Shown: positions 1 to 10,909 of the stretch, piece after piece
Position numbering within the stretch: position 1 is the stretch's first letter
How the letters are laid out: each line of letters opens with the position of its first letter
NCBI GenBank assembly: GCA_005885125.1
Contig: VAXU01000127.1
Coordinates: forward strand, 1 to 36,302
Source: Actinomycetota bacterium
Lineage (GTDB): Bacteria; Actinomycetota; Thermoleophilia; Gaiellales; Gaiellaceae
Length of the DNA stretch: 36,302 nucleotides
Direction of reading: 5' to 3'
Position numbers and translations under genes: made by a program
The notes under the pieces: generated by a model
Databases searched by the model: none
The model's input: only the letters and a program-made list of their open reading frames with translations
Told to the model about the DNA's origin: nothing

Positions 1-80
1 GTTTCTTCACGAGGGTCCCGAGTGGGTGCGCTTCCGAGCATCCTCGGAAGCGCACCCACTCGGGACCCTCGTGAAGAAAC
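1..80. repeat. Perfect 38-bp inverted repeat (foldback) at the window edge
   Basis: Bases 1-38 are the exact reverse complement of bases 43-80, with the 4-nt spacer CATC between them. The right arm reads naturally as the continuing coding strand (minus) of the partial gene at 43-223. The left arm adds only its mirror image. A perfect long palindrome exactly at a sequence end is typical of a chimeric foldback read or assembly end. A real cruciform or hairpin terminator is the less likely alternative, because the arm lies inside coding sequence and has no U-tract. Confidence 0.9.
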
Positions 81-223
81 CCCTGCTCCCGCAGCCAGCG
101 GGAGAGGGCTGCCTCCTCCTCAGGCCGAACGAGCAGGTCGAGGTCTCGGCCCTCCGGCGGCGGCGAGCCTGAAACGAGGACCGCACGGGCGATCTGCGCG
201 TCGAGCTGCTCGGCGAGGGTCAC
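43..223 (-). CDS. Partial nucleotidyltransferase-fold protein (5' part only)
   Basis: This minus-strand reading frame starts at a GTG (223) and runs off into the palindrome at the window edge, giving about 60 residues. It contains VSGSPPPEGRDLDLLVRP, which fits the GS-x(n)-D-x-D signature of Pol-beta-type nucleotidyltransferases (family knowledge). The exact family cannot be fixed from this fragment; the uncharacterised nucleotidyltransferases found in polysaccharide clusters are one option. The same frame stays open past the stop of the upstream gene (255), so the true start could be further upstream, but no ATG, GTG or TTG is visible between 223 and about 305. The last codons before the edge (43-80) are real only if the palindrome's right arm is genuine. 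It is probably the last visible gene of the minus-strand glycan operon. Confidence 0.5.
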
Positions 224-252
224 CGTCGAATACTGCCCCGCATCCTCGCGAG

Positions 253-2223
253 TCAGACGACGAGACCCTGCTCGTCCAGGATTCGTGCGTAGCGTGCGAT
301 CACGTTCGGCGTCACATTGACGAGCCGTCCCGACGCGCCGCCGCGGACGACGAGCTTCGCGATTCTGAGCAGGTCGGAGCCGCGCTCTAGGATCTCACCG
401 GAGAGCGCCCACAGCGGCGCATCGATCGTTCCGACCAGCCAACCCGGTCTTCCTGCCCGCAGCAGTCTGTGCTCGGCCCGCGTCAGATCTTGTGCCGACC
501 CGACGGTGTAGAAGGGAGACCAGCCGTCCCAGTTTCCTGCCGTGAGCGAGAGGGCTACGAAGTCGCCGTCGCGGAGGAGAATGCGCGGCCGGCCGAAGCC
601 TGCCTTCGACCACATGTACGCGAAGCCGGCGTCACGCACGGCCCGGGCGACGCGCTCGTCGAGCTGCCCAGGCCGCTCGCCCTCGAACGGGCGCAGCTCC
701 GCGAACAGGCGCTCGAGGCGGGACCGGCGAACAGCGGCGCCGACCAGACCGCGGAGGTCGCGGCCCGGTCGGGTACTCGCACCACTCTCGTCCGCCGAGG
801 CGGCGCGCGGCCTGAACTGGAGCACAGGCCGGCCTGCACGGACTCCGATTGGCCACGCCCGGTGGGGGACGAGGGGCGCGTCGAGCAGCGGCCACCAGCC
901 GGTGGGAGCGAGGTGCCCAGGGAGTCGTTGCGATGCGTCGGCTCGCGCTTCGGAGAGCGTCCGCCTCAGGACGCCGTCCGGCATCAGGGTCTCGGCAGAG
1001 ACCCCGCGTCCGGTGCTTGCCAGGAGCGGCTCGAGCAACCCGAGAACCCCCCCGCGATTCACCGGGAATGCCAGCGGCGCCATTAGGGAGGCGCCGAGCT
1101 CGAGGCTTGTGGCCGTCAGTACGAGCCCCGCCCGGAGCTCGGTCGCGGCAACGAGATCGATCAGGCGCGGCACGCAATCCAGCTCACGCACCATCCCCGA
1201 CCAGATGAGAAGCGTCGATAGAACGCGCCCCTCGGAGGCCCAGGCCTCGAGCTCGGCGTCTTCGGGCTCGCCGCGCCCGGCCGTGCTCGCCACGGACGGG
1301 GCGTTCTCGCGCGCTGAATCGAAGGGCGGATCGGGATCCACGAGCTGAAGGCTCCGACCGAGCCGGCCCAGGGCGAAGAAGTCGCGGTCGTCGTACTGGC
1401 GCCCCCAAACCGGCTCCTCGCCGTCCCGGATTGCCGTCTCCCCGGCTTCGATCGCCTCGACCTGCGGGCGCCCGTAGAGCGGGAGCAAGCGAAGGCGGCG
1501 CGCACGCGGGAGTTGCGCCGCGACGAGGTCTGGGTCGCCCAGTAAGACGCCGCGACCCCATCTGGCGTAGCGGCGCGCGAGTGCGCTCGTGAGCTCGGCG
1601 TACGTCGAGTCGCCGACCTCTCCGTCCGTGCTTCGGAGCTCGCCGGCCACGCCGGGACCGACATAGAGGCCGTGGAGGTCGCCAACACCCAGGCGGCCAA
1701 GGCGCCCGACGAGCTCCCCGTCGGCGGAGGCCTCCAGGCCAAGGGCGGGCTCGCCGGCGAGGAATGCGGGGTAGAGGTAGGGCGCGACGACGAGCCCGCG
1801 AGGCCCCTGCGGCCGCGCATCGACCATGAGAACACGCTCCGGAAGGTGTAGCGCAAGCCGCTCGTAGGCGGCTTCGTACAGCTCGACGGGGTCGAGGGTG
1901 CGCGCGCATACCTCTGCCCCGGCCGCGTCGAGCGCCGGCCAAAGGACACACTCGGGGTCGCCGAGCGCGATCACGTCGTATCGGCATGCGAGTCGAAAGG
2001 CCTGCTCGCCGTGCCGCCCGCCGGCAACGAGGCTGCCGTTGGGCCAGCCCGGCCGAGCTCGATCGGGATCGCCGCCGCCGAAGTGGCGTCCCTGGCGCGG
2101 TGCGCCGTAATAGCACTCGAACGCCCAACCGCCGCGTTCGGCCGCCGCGGCGAGAGCCGGACCGACCGCAGTCCGCTGCGGGTCGCCCGCGTGGCTCAGA
2201 TAGAGGAGAAGCCGGTCCGCCAC
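253..2223 (-). CDS. Large protein of unknown function in glycan cluster (656 aa)
   Basis: I do not recognise this protein. It starts at a GTG (2223), only 4 nt after the stop of the glycosyltransferase-methyltransferase gene, so it is almost certainly cotranscribed and coupled with it. It has no signal peptide and no clear membrane segment, so it is probably cytoplasmic. The N-terminal half has alternating hydrophobic strands and Gly-rich loops of the alpha/beta type (for example the first 20 residues, MADRLLLYLSHAGDPQRTAV). The C-terminal 150 residues contain the stretch GFAYMWSKAGFG and a conserved-looking LSLTAGNWDGWSPFYTVG segment, faintly like the end of polysaccharide-deacetylase or glycosidase-type barrels. 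That comparison is weak and I do not assign activity. The context (flippase and glycosyltransferases) suggests a role in making or modifying a surface glycan. Confidence 0.75.
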   Translation of the reverse strand: MADRLLLYLSHAGDPQRTAVGPALAAAAERGGWAFECYYGAPRQGRHFGGGDPDRARPGWPNGSLVAGGRHGEQAFRLACRYDVIALGDPECVLWPALDAAGAEVCARTLDPVELYEAAYERLALHLPERVLMVDARPQGPRGLVVAPYLYPAFLAGEPALGLEASADGELVGRLGRLGVGDLHGLYVGPGVAGELRSTDGEVGDSTYAELTSALARRYARWGRGVLLGDPDLVAAQLPRARRLRLLPLYGRPQVEAIEAGETAIRDGEEPVWGRQYDDRDFFALGRLGRSLQLVDPDPPFDSARENAPSVASTAGRGEPEDAELEAWASEGRVLSTLLIWSGMVRELDCVPRLIDLVAATELRAGLVLTATSLELGASLMAPLAFPVNRGGVLGLLEPLLASTGRGVSAETLMPDGVLRRTLSEARADASQRLPGHLAPTGWWPLLDAPLVPHRAWPIGVRAGRPVLQFRPRAASADESGASTRPGRDLRGLVGAAVRRSRLERLFAELRPFEGERPGQLDERVARAVRDAGFAYMWSKAGFGRPRILLRDGDFVALSLTAGNWDGWSPFYTVGSAQDLTRAEHRLLRAGRPGWLVGTIDAPLWALSGEILERGSDLLRIAKLVVRGGASGRLVNVTPNVIARYARILDEQGLVV

Positions 2224-2227
2224 CCCG

Positions 2228-4039
2228 CTAGGAACTCACCGTCCACCAGACGTGCCACTTGGAGGCGAAGGGTGGGCCGAACCCGCGGAGATTCTCCACT
2301 CGCAGGCCGGCGGCCTCGATTGCCCGCCGAACCTCATGCGGGCGATGGTGGACGATCCGCCCGCGCCATTCGGGCAGCACGCCCCCGGCCAGCATCGTCA
2401 GGAGGAGCCGCTTCGGGCGCCATCCGACATAGCGTGGATAGGGCAGAACCCACCAGGGCGCCGCGTTCGTCGTGTCGAAGATGACGTCTCCATCGGGTCG
2501 CGCGACGCGACGCAGCTCGCGCAATGCTGCTTCGAGGTCTGGGAGATGCGGCAGCAGGTCGAGCGCGAGCACGGCGTCGAACGACTCATCGCGGAACGGC
2601 AGCTCTCGCGCGTCGCCCTCGACCACGTCGAGGTGCGGGTAGCGACGGCGCGCCTCCTCGAGCATCTCGGGGGAGATGTCTAGGAGCGTGACGTCATGTC
2701 GCTCCGAGAGCGGCCCGGCGAAGCGGCCGTAGCCGCCGCCGACGTCGAGGAGCCGCAACGACGTCATCGCCTGTAGGCGAGCGAGCACGTAGGAGCGCTT
2801 CGCCTCGTAGAGTCGCCGGAAGGGATCGCCCGAGTCCTCCGGATGGAAGTAGCGCCGATAGCCGTGCCGATAGATCGTTTCGTCGAAGGCACTCCGCGAG
2901 GCGGCGACTTGCTCGTAAAGTTCGACGAGCCGATCGGTGACCGACGCGACGTCTAGCTCTTCCGCACGCGCGGCGGCGCGGCGGCCGACCGTCGCGAGCT
3001 GGTCGGGCTCGCGGAGCCGGCGGGCCAGCTCGGCGGCGAGCGCCTCTGCGTCCCCGGGCGGGACGAGCCAGCCGGTCTCACCATGGTCGATCAGCTCCGC
3101 GAAACCGCCGGCGCGAGTTGCGACCACCGGCCGAGCGAGCACCATGGCCTCGAGGCACGCGTTCGCGAGGTTCTCCCAGAGCGACGGCAAGACGACGATG
3201 TCCGCTCGGGCGACGATCGGCAGCGCCTGCTCGCGCGGTAGCTCACCGACGACGTAGACGCGGTCGCGGACCGGCGCGACGTCGCGCCAGAAGCGCTCCA
3301 TCACTCCGCCGCCGTCCTCGCCGGCGTCGCGGCCGATCAACACTGCGTGTCTCGCCTCCTGATCGCCAAGCACGTGTGCGAGCGCGCGACCCAGCACGTC
3401 GATGCCCTTGCGCCGCTCCAGTCGCCCGATGAAGACGATTCCCCCCTGCGGAACGTCAGCAGGCGGCTGCCCCGCACCAGCGCGCCTCACGGCCTCGACA
3501 TCCACGGGGCTCGCGATCACCTCGATCCGCTCGCGGTCGAGCCCCCAGTCCCCTGCCACGCGTTCCGCGATCGCCTGGGTCGGCGCGAGGACGGCGCTGC
3601 TTCGACGTGCCTGTTCGCGCTCGAGCCGCCGTACGAGCTTCGTCCCGCGCCGGGGCCCGCCCGCGTTGAGATCGTCCAGAAGGTAGGTGGGCGTCGCGAG
3701 TCGCGTTATGAGTGGTGCCCCGCCAAAACGGGCGAGCCACCACGCTGGAGCTTCCCACTCGGGCGCCTGGACGATGTCGGGTTCGAAGCTGCGAGTCGCT
3801 TGCGCGACCTCGCGCGAGGCGAGCAGCCTCTCGGCGCGCCGGTTCGGGAGCCAGCGGGGGTCGAGGCGCCGAACGGTAACCCCACCCTCCTTCGAGGTGC
3901 CCGCTCCGCCGCGTGTGACCACGACGGCGACGTCGTGCTCGCGCCGCGCGAGCTCTCGGGCTACCGTCGCCGTGTTCGTCGCAATCCCACCGAGCCGATC
4001 GGCAGGCGGGTACTCCGGTGAGATCAGTACGATTCGCAC
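2228..4039 (-). CDS. GT4 glycosyltransferase fused to a SAM-dependent methyltransferase
   Basis: This bifunctional protein has about 603 residues. The N-terminal ~380 residues form a GT-B glycosyltransferase of family 4. They include the glycine-rich acceptor loop RLGGIATNTATVARELA near the start, a donor-domain segment GGIVFIGRLERRKGID, and the E-x7-E region in PSLWENLANACLEAMVLARP. The C-terminal ~200 residues are a class I methyltransferase with motif I LLDVGGGYGRFAGPL, an acidic post-II residue in VTLLDISPEML, and VVEGDARELPF. It probably transfers a sugar from a nucleotide donor to a lipid-linked glycan and methylates that sugar or a neighbouring one (inference). I chose the GTG at 4039 because GGAGGG lies 9 nt upstream (4049-4054) and the protein then begins VRIVLISPEYPP, the usual GT4 start. 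ATG 4066 is an alternative. A longer reading would run into the divergent GT2 gene. Confidence 0.88.
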   Translation of the reverse strand: MRIVLISPEYPPADRLGGIATNTATVARELARREHDVAVVVTRGGAGTSKEGGVTVRRLDPRWLPNRRAERLLASREVAQATRSFEPDIVQAPEWEAPAWWLARFGGAPLITRLATPTYLLDDLNAGGPRRGTKLVRRLEREQARRSSAVLAPTQAIAERVAGDWGLDRERIEVIASPVDVEAVRRAGAGQPPADVPQGGIVFIGRLERRKGIDVLGRALAHVLGDQEARHAVLIGRDAGEDGGGVMERFWRDVAPVRDRVYVVGELPREQALPIVARADIVVLPSLWENLANACLEAMVLARPVVATRAGGFAELIDHGETGWLVPPGDAEALAAELARRLREPDQLATVGRRAAARAEELDVASVTDRLVELYEQVAASRSAFDETIYRHGYRRYFHPEDSGDPFRRLYEAKRSYVLARLQAMTSLRLLDVGGGYGRFAGPLSERHDVTLLDISPEMLEEARRRYPHLDVVEGDARELPFRDESFDAVLALDLLPHLPDLEAALRELRRVARPDGDVIFDTTNAAPWWVLPYPRYVGWRPKRLLLTMLAGGVLPEWRGRIVHHRPHEVRRAIEAAGLRVENLRGFGPPFASKWHVWWTVSS

Positions 4040-4114
4040 GCCGCATGTCCCTCCGGTGACCGCCATGCCGTTCTCGAGGAATGATCCACTGCGTGCATCT
4101 TTCCAGGAGATCGG
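4040..4114. promoter_or_regulatory. Divergent intergenic region between GT4-methyltransferase and GT2 genes
   Basis: About 75 nt separate the two divergent starts (GTG 4039 on minus, TTG 4115 on plus). It contains GGAGGG for the minus gene (4049-4054, as its complement) and an AGGAG-type site just before the TTG of the plus gene. Promoters for both directions must lie here or overlap the coding starts. I cannot point to clear -35/-10 boxes. Confidence 0.4.
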
Positions 4115-5014
4115 TTGAGCCAGACCAGCCAGCGGATCGCCGCCGTCGTCGTTACTCGCGACCGCCCCGAACTTTTCGCACGGCTCGTCCTTCCGGGTCT
4201 CCACGAGCTCGCGCGGGGCGGTTTCCCTGTCGTCGTCGTCGACCAAGGTGAGGATGTCGAGACGGAGCGTCTTGTCCGCGCAGCGTCGGGCTTCGTCTAC
4301 CTAACCAGTCCACCGGGCCTCTCGCGCGGCCGGAACATGGCTGTCGAAGCGACGTCGACGGAGCTCCTCGCGTTCGCCGATGACGACGTCGTTCTCCCGT
4401 CGGGTTGGCTCCAGCTGATCGTCGATGCGTTCGACGGGCACTCAGATGCCGGCGCCGTCTGCGGCCGCGGCGTCACCCCCGCTGGCAGGCTCTTGCCCGG
4501 CCGCGACGCCGGCGTCTACCGCTTTCCGGCGAACCCGTTCGGGCTCGGAAGCGGTTTCAACCTCGCCTTCCGCCGCGCGGCGCTCGAGGCGGCCGGGCCG
4601 TTCGACGAGGAGCTCGGGGCTGGATCTCGGTTTCACGCAGGAGAGGACACCGACCTGCTCTATCGCGTCATGCGCGCCGGCTGGAGCGTTGTGTGCTCTG
4701 ACGAGATCACAGTCGTGCACGACGACTGGCGGTCCGGTGCCGCGGAGCTCCGACTCCACTTCCGTTATGGGTTCGGCGCGGGCGCGCAGACCGCCGCTCA
4801 CCTCGCCGCGGGCGACCGCGCCGCCTTTCGGATCGGGTTGCAAGAGGCATGGAAGCACGTCCGGACGTTCGCGATGTCCGTGCTGACGTTCCGCGTCCGC
4901 ATCGCGCGGCTCCAAGTGGCGTTCCTGGTCGGGCTTGTCGCAGGGTTCGCACAGCGTCGCCGCCTTGCCGGCCGCGCGCGCCCGGGGGAGGATCAGGCCG
5001 TCATCCGCCGGTAG
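4115..5014 (+). CDS. GT2 family glycosyltransferase (299 aa)
   Basis: This is a GT-A fold inverting glycosyltransferase of family 2. The start (residues 8-17, IAAVVVTRDR) is the nucleotide-binding first strand. LSRGRNMAVEAT (69-80) is the usual stretch before the metal-binding site, and FADDDV (87-92) is the DxD motif. GAGSRFHAGEDTDLLYR (168-184) contains the E-D catalytic-base region. The C-terminal ~90 residues include a hydrophobic segment (VAFLVGLVAGFA), possibly a membrane anchor. It starts at TTG 4115 with AGGAG a few bases upstream. It is the only plus-strand gene in the glycan cluster and converges on the next GT4 gene, with a 22-nt overlap of the 3' ends (4993-5014). The donor and acceptor sugars cannot be read from the sequence. 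Confidence 0.9.
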   Translation: MSQTSQRIAAVVVTRDRPELFARLVLPGLHELARGGFPVVVVDQGEDVETERLVRAASGFVYLTSPPGLSRGRNMAVEATSTELLAFADDDVVLPSGWLQLIVDAFDGHSDAGAVCGRGVTPAGRLLPGRDAGVYRFPANPFGLGSGFNLAFRRAALEAAGPFDEELGAGSRFHAGEDTDLLYRVMRAGWSVVCSDEITVVHDDWRSGAAELRLHFRYGFGAGAQTAAHLAAGDRAAFRIGLQEAWKHVRTFAMSVLTFRVRIARLQVAFLVGLVAGFAQRRRLAGRARPGEDQAVIRR

Positions 5015-6105
5015 AGTGCGAGCAGCGGCTCCGTCGCCCGCTCGGGGGTGTAGAGCCGCTCGAAGGCGCTTCGGACGGCCGATCCAAGGCGGCGGCGTTC
5101 GGCGTGGTCGAGGAGGAGCGCAGATGCAGCATCGGCGAGCTCCTGCGGCGACTCGCGTACAACCACTCCCTCGCATGGATCGATCCCTTCCGCGCCAGCG
5201 GCCGTGGTGACGACCGGGACGCCGCATGCCAGCGCCTCGAGCACCTTCACTTTGACGCCGCTTCCGCGGGCGACCGGGTAGAGAAGGACCGCGAGGCTCC
5301 TGATGAATTCCACCGCGGACGGCACGGCGCCTTGCACGTCGACGCCCTCGCCTCCGAGACCGCTGACGCCATCCATGCCGCGCCCCGCGATCGAGAGGCG
5401 GGCGTCCGGGACGTGCCGACGAACGAGCGGCCAGACCTCGGCCACCAGCCTCCGGACAGCGGCAGCCGTCGGCGGCCACACCGCAGTTCCGATCATGCCT
5501 ACGACCGGCGCGCCGTCGAGACTCGCGGGGGCGTAGTACGCGGGGTCGAGGCTGAGCGGGGCGAGCGCGATGTCGGCGAGCGGGGCGGCCCGGCGCAGCG
5601 CATCGGCTACGAGCGGGGAGCTTGCAACGAGGTGCCGGTGACGAGAAATCGCGGCACGCTCGGCTAGCGAGAACTCGAGCACATCGCGGAACTGCTTGCG
5701 CCACGGCGGGCCGAGCGATCGGTCTTGTCGGGCGAGGTAGTGGAGGTGGACGAGCGAGGGAGTCGCGATCCCCTCGTCCGCCCAGGAGGTCTGCGTCTCC
5801 TCGAGGTGGACGACGTCCACGTCCATCGCGGCCTCCGCGACGCGGGCGGCGAACTCCCCGCCGGCGAGCTCGCCGCGCGGCCGCACTAGGCGGGCCAGGT
5901 GGGAGCGGGGGGTTTGCGGCACGGGCACGATCTCCACCTTCAGGTCGTCGGGCGGCTCGCCTGGGACGGAGTAGTGCTGCCTCGCCGCGATCGCGCGCAC
6001 GTCAAGGCCGTGCGCGCGCAGCCCTCGAAGAAGCGCGACGTGGCAGCGCGCGGGGGCTTCGCCCTCCGGAAGTGGCGGCTGAGCAAGTACGACGAGGACC
6101 TTCAT
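4993..6105 (-). CDS. GT4 family glycosyltransferase (370 aa)
   Basis: This is a GT-B retaining glycosyltransferase. It begins MKVLVVLAQPPLPEGEAPAR, the typical first strand and loop. The donor-site region near the C-terminus reads GSGVKVKVLEALACGVPVVT, with the E-x-x-A-C-G signature of family 4. The ATG at 6105 overlaps the stop of the upstream flippase gene as ATGA, which supports this start over longer readings and indicates translational coupling. Its role is probably one sugar-addition step of the surface glycan exported by the flippase (inference). The 3' end overlaps the convergent GT2 gene by 22 nt, so the two transcripts form a short antisense pair. Confidence 0.9.
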   Translation of the reverse strand: MKVLVVLAQPPLPEGEAPARCHVALLRGLRAHGLDVRAIAARQHYSVPGEPPDDLKVEIVPVPQTPRSHLARLVRPRGELAGGEFAARVAEAAMDVDVVHLEETQTSWADEGIATPSLVHLHYLARQDRSLGPPWRKQFRDVLEFSLAERAAISRHRHLVASSPLVADALRRAAPLADIALAPLSLDPAYYAPASLDGAPVVGMIGTAVWPPTAAAVRRLVAEVWPLVRRHVPDARLSIAGRGMDGVSGLGGEGVDVQGAVPSAVEFIRSLAVLLYPVARGSGVKVKVLEALACGVPVVTTAAGAEGIDPCEGVVVRESPQELADAASALLLDHAERRRLGSAVRSAFERLYTPERATEPLLALYRRMTA

Positions 6106-7736
6106 GCCGACCGCGTCGTCTCCGGCTCTGGCATCCCGAAAGCGCAGCGCCTGCAGGCACGGCCAACGAGACCGCCGAGCTTCTCGCCCGCAAGGCCCTC
6201 GATCCAATTGGCGTCCTCCGAGGGAAGCACGCGGAGAAGCGGCGCGAGGAGGAGCAGCGTCGCGAACGCGGTGACGACTCCTAGCGCCGCCCCGGCTCCG
6301 CCTGGTGCAGCGGCTACGCCGCCCCAGGCCGCGAGGCCTACGCCGACGGCGAGCACGGCGGCGCGTGCGATGAAGGACGCGCGCAACTCGACACCGCCCA
6401 CTGCGTGGGCGGCGTAGACGAGGACAGGAAACGCGGCGACGAGCTGGGCACCTCCGTTCGCGAATGCCGCGCCGACCGCAGCGTGGCCGGGGATCACGAG
6501 CAGGTCGAGCGTCACGTTCGTCACGGCGGCGAAGACGCCAGAGAGGAGGATGAAGCGGACGCGTCCGAGCCCGTGCAGCAGGCCGGTACTCGTCCTCACG
6601 AGAGGAACCACGGGGAAGGTGGCGAGCATAATCACGATCACGGGGCCCGTTCCCTTGAACTGGTGTCCAAGCAGGCTAAGCGTCCGGGGCCCGACCGTCA
6701 GCGACGCTGCAGTGAGCGGCAGCGTCCCCAGCACGAGCAGGCGCAGGGCGCGCCCGTAGCCGGAACGTATCCGTTCGAACGCCTGCGCCCCGTAGAGCGT
6801 TGCCACGGCGGGCGTCACGACGCCTGCAACGGCCTCGAATATCTGCACGAGCGCGTTGATGACCGAGAACGAGAGCGAATAGAGCGCGATCTGCGTGTAG
6901 GTCGAGAACCGCTGGAGGAAGAAGAACTCGGACCGTCGCCAGACGATGAACGTCAACATCACTCCCACCGTCGCGAAGACGGCGTAGCGGAGGGTCTGCG
7001 CCTGAAGTGCCGGGTCGCGCGCTCGACTCGGTGTCAGCTCACCTAACGTCCGCTGGGCGAGCTGACTCGTCCACGCCAGGTTCGCAATTGACGCAGCCAC
7101 CTCGACCGCGAACATTCCCGTGATGCCGCCTCCGGCTGCGAGCACCGCGATCGTGGCGGGAGTGGCGATCGAGCCGGTGATCAGGCCCACGGTCGACGCC
7201 CGGCGCCAGCGCTGGGTGCCGATCAGGAGGGAGCTGGGGACCGTGTGGAGGATGCCGAGACTGGCTGCTACGCCCGCCAGGATCCACGCAGTCGTCGGCT
7301 GTGCACCGAACAGAGCCGCTCCGATGAGGACGGCGCCGCCGATGATGCAGCCGGCGAGCTCGATCGCCCAGGCCCAGCGGAGAAGGGAGCGCACCGCATC
7401 AGGCCGGCCCCGACCGAGCGTCTCGCCGATGTAGCGCGTGAGCGACATCGGCATGCCGCCGCTCACGAGCATCACCACCGAGACCTCGATGAACGCGATG
7501 TAGCTCTGACGCCCAAACTGCTCCGCACCCAGGTAGTGCGCTGCAGCGACGAGGATCGGCAGGATGTAGAGCTGCGGGAGCACTCGTGCCGCGGTAGTCC
7601 AGAGACCACCCGCCAGCAGAGAACTGAGTGTCGTGCGCGTAGCGGCGTCGGCCGTCAGCGCGGGCTCGGTCGGAGCAGGGGCGCCGCCGACGCTCTTCGG
7701 GGCAGCCCGATCGGCCGGTGGACGACGCCGGCTCAT
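6102..7736 (-). CDS. Flippase of the MOP/Wzx polysaccharide export type (544 aa)
   Basis: This is an integral membrane protein with about a dozen or more hydrophobic helices spread along its length, preceded by a ~35-residue polar, Arg/Pro-rich N-terminus. The first membrane block (SLLAGGLWTTAARVLPQLYI) followed by YLGAEQFGRQSYIAF is the pattern of the MATE/MOP superfamily branch that includes Wzx and related polysaccharide flippases. The family moves lipid-linked sugar units across the cytoplasmic membrane. It starts at ATG 7736 and is the first visible gene of the minus-strand operon flippase, GT4, (GT2 opposite), GT4-methyltransferase, unknown, nucleotidyltransferase-like. No polymerase (Wzy) or undecaprenyl-phosphate sugar transferase is visible, so those steps must be encoded beyond the window. 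Confidence 0.87.
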   Translation of the reverse strand: MSRRRPPADRAAPKSVGGAPAPTEPALTADAATRTTLSSLLAGGLWTTAARVLPQLYILPILVAAAHYLGAEQFGRQSYIAFIEVSVVMLVSGGMPMSLTRYIGETLGRGRPDAVRSLLRWAWAIELAGCIIGGAVLIGAALFGAQPTTAWILAGVAASLGILHTVPSSLLIGTQRWRRASTVGLITGSIATPATIAVLAAGGGITGMFAVEVAASIANLAWTSQLAQRTLGELTPSRARDPALQAQTLRYAVFATVGVMLTFIVWRRSEFFFLQRFSTYTQIALYSLSFSVINALVQIFEAVAGVVTPAVATLYGAQAFERIRSGYGRALRLLVLGTLPLTAASLTVGPRTLSLLGHQFKGTGPVIVIMLATFPVVPLVRTSTGLLHGLGRVRFILLSGVFAAVTNVTLDLLVIPGHAAVGAAFANGGAQLVAAFPVLVYAAHAVGGVELRASFIARAAVLAVGVGLAAWGGVAAAPGGAGAALGVVTAFATLLLLAPLLRVLPSEDANWIEGLAGEKLGGLVGRACRRCAFGMPEPETTRSA

Positions 7737-8117
7737 GGAGCCGAAGCTCGACTCAGCGGGCTTGCCCCCTCGACGAGACTGCGCCCCGGTGACACGGCGT
7801 CGACCCAGATTCGGCGAACGTCGCTCCCGTATCCCGGGACGAACTGCGTCGAGTGGTGCGTCGGTGAAAGGGTCGGCTTCATGCCCAGGGGCGTTGGAGT
7901 GTCTGCAGGAGGGGCCTGCACAATCCGGTCGTCACTGATATTGGCCGAATCGCGACCCAAATCGGACACCCGAATCGCGACCCAAAATCGGACACTGAAC
8001 GGTACTGGTGCAAGCCGGCTCCGTTTCGCCGCAAGGCGTAAAGGCTCCGTAAGGGGGAAGACACAGCCTCTGCACCCTGGGCTACGATGAGCCTTCCTCC
8101 CGGAGAAAGGACGCGGT
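7737..8117. other. Non-coding stretch with IS-like repeat, upstream of clpC
   Basis: These 381 nt between the flippase start and clpC show no convincing gene. A minus-strand open frame crosses most of it (7733-8194) but has no ribosome site or recognisable domain and runs into clpC. The stretch holds the tandem repeat at 7945-7995, described separately, and the leader of clpC. A TACGAT hexamer (8083-8088) could be a -10 box, but no good -35 is seen. I see no CIRCE, CtsR or HspR operator. Confidence 0.5.
7945..7995. repeat. Two tandem 25/26-bp units, resembling IS terminal repeats
   Basis: Unit 1 is 7945-7969 and unit 2 is 7970-7995. They are identical except for one extra A in unit 2. Read on the minus strand each unit starts GTGTCCGATTT and ends GGGTCGCGATTCGG. 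Multiple short direct repeats at an end are typical of IS21-type elements (family knowledge), but no transposase gene is present here. This may be a solitary end or relic left by an element (inference). Confidence 0.6.
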
Positions 8118-10598
<2,481 letters not shown>

Positions 10599-10605
10599 CA
10601 ATGAC

Positions 10606-10860
10606 GTGGCCGCCGCCTTGTTGCCACTGATCGTCCTGTTGTCCCTGATCCTCCTCGGAGTCGTGCAGGGCCGTGAGGATCGGGAAGGTTTCGCGGCGCT
10701 TCGCTGGGAAGGGTGGCAGCTTGTCGGTGGGTTGGTCGTGCTCGTCTTGTTCGCCGCCCACGTTGCACAGCTCGTCGCATTGTCGGTCGCGTTGCTGTTC
10801 GCAGTCGGCTTGCTCGCCCGCAAGCGGCTCGGCGGCGGGCACGCCGACGACTGGTTCTAG
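10606..10860 (+). CDS. Small membrane protein (84 aa), unknown
   Basis: It starts at GTG 10606 and ends just before radA. It has two hydrophobic segments (about residues 3-20, ALLPLIVLLSLILLGVV, and 38-70) separated by a short charged loop, and a polar end with RKRLGGGHADDWF. No known family comes to mind. The ribosome-binding site is weak. The base composition and third-position GC match a real gene, and it fits the gap between clpC and radA on the same strand. Confidence 0.6.
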   Translation: MAAALLPLIVLLSLILLGVVQGREDREGFAALRWEGWQLVGGLVVLVLFAAHVAQLVALSVALLFAVGLLARKRLGGGHADDWF

Positions 10861-10909
10861 GCACACATCCGGCACACTTGGCGTCGGGACCTCCTGCGAG
10901 AATCGCGGC

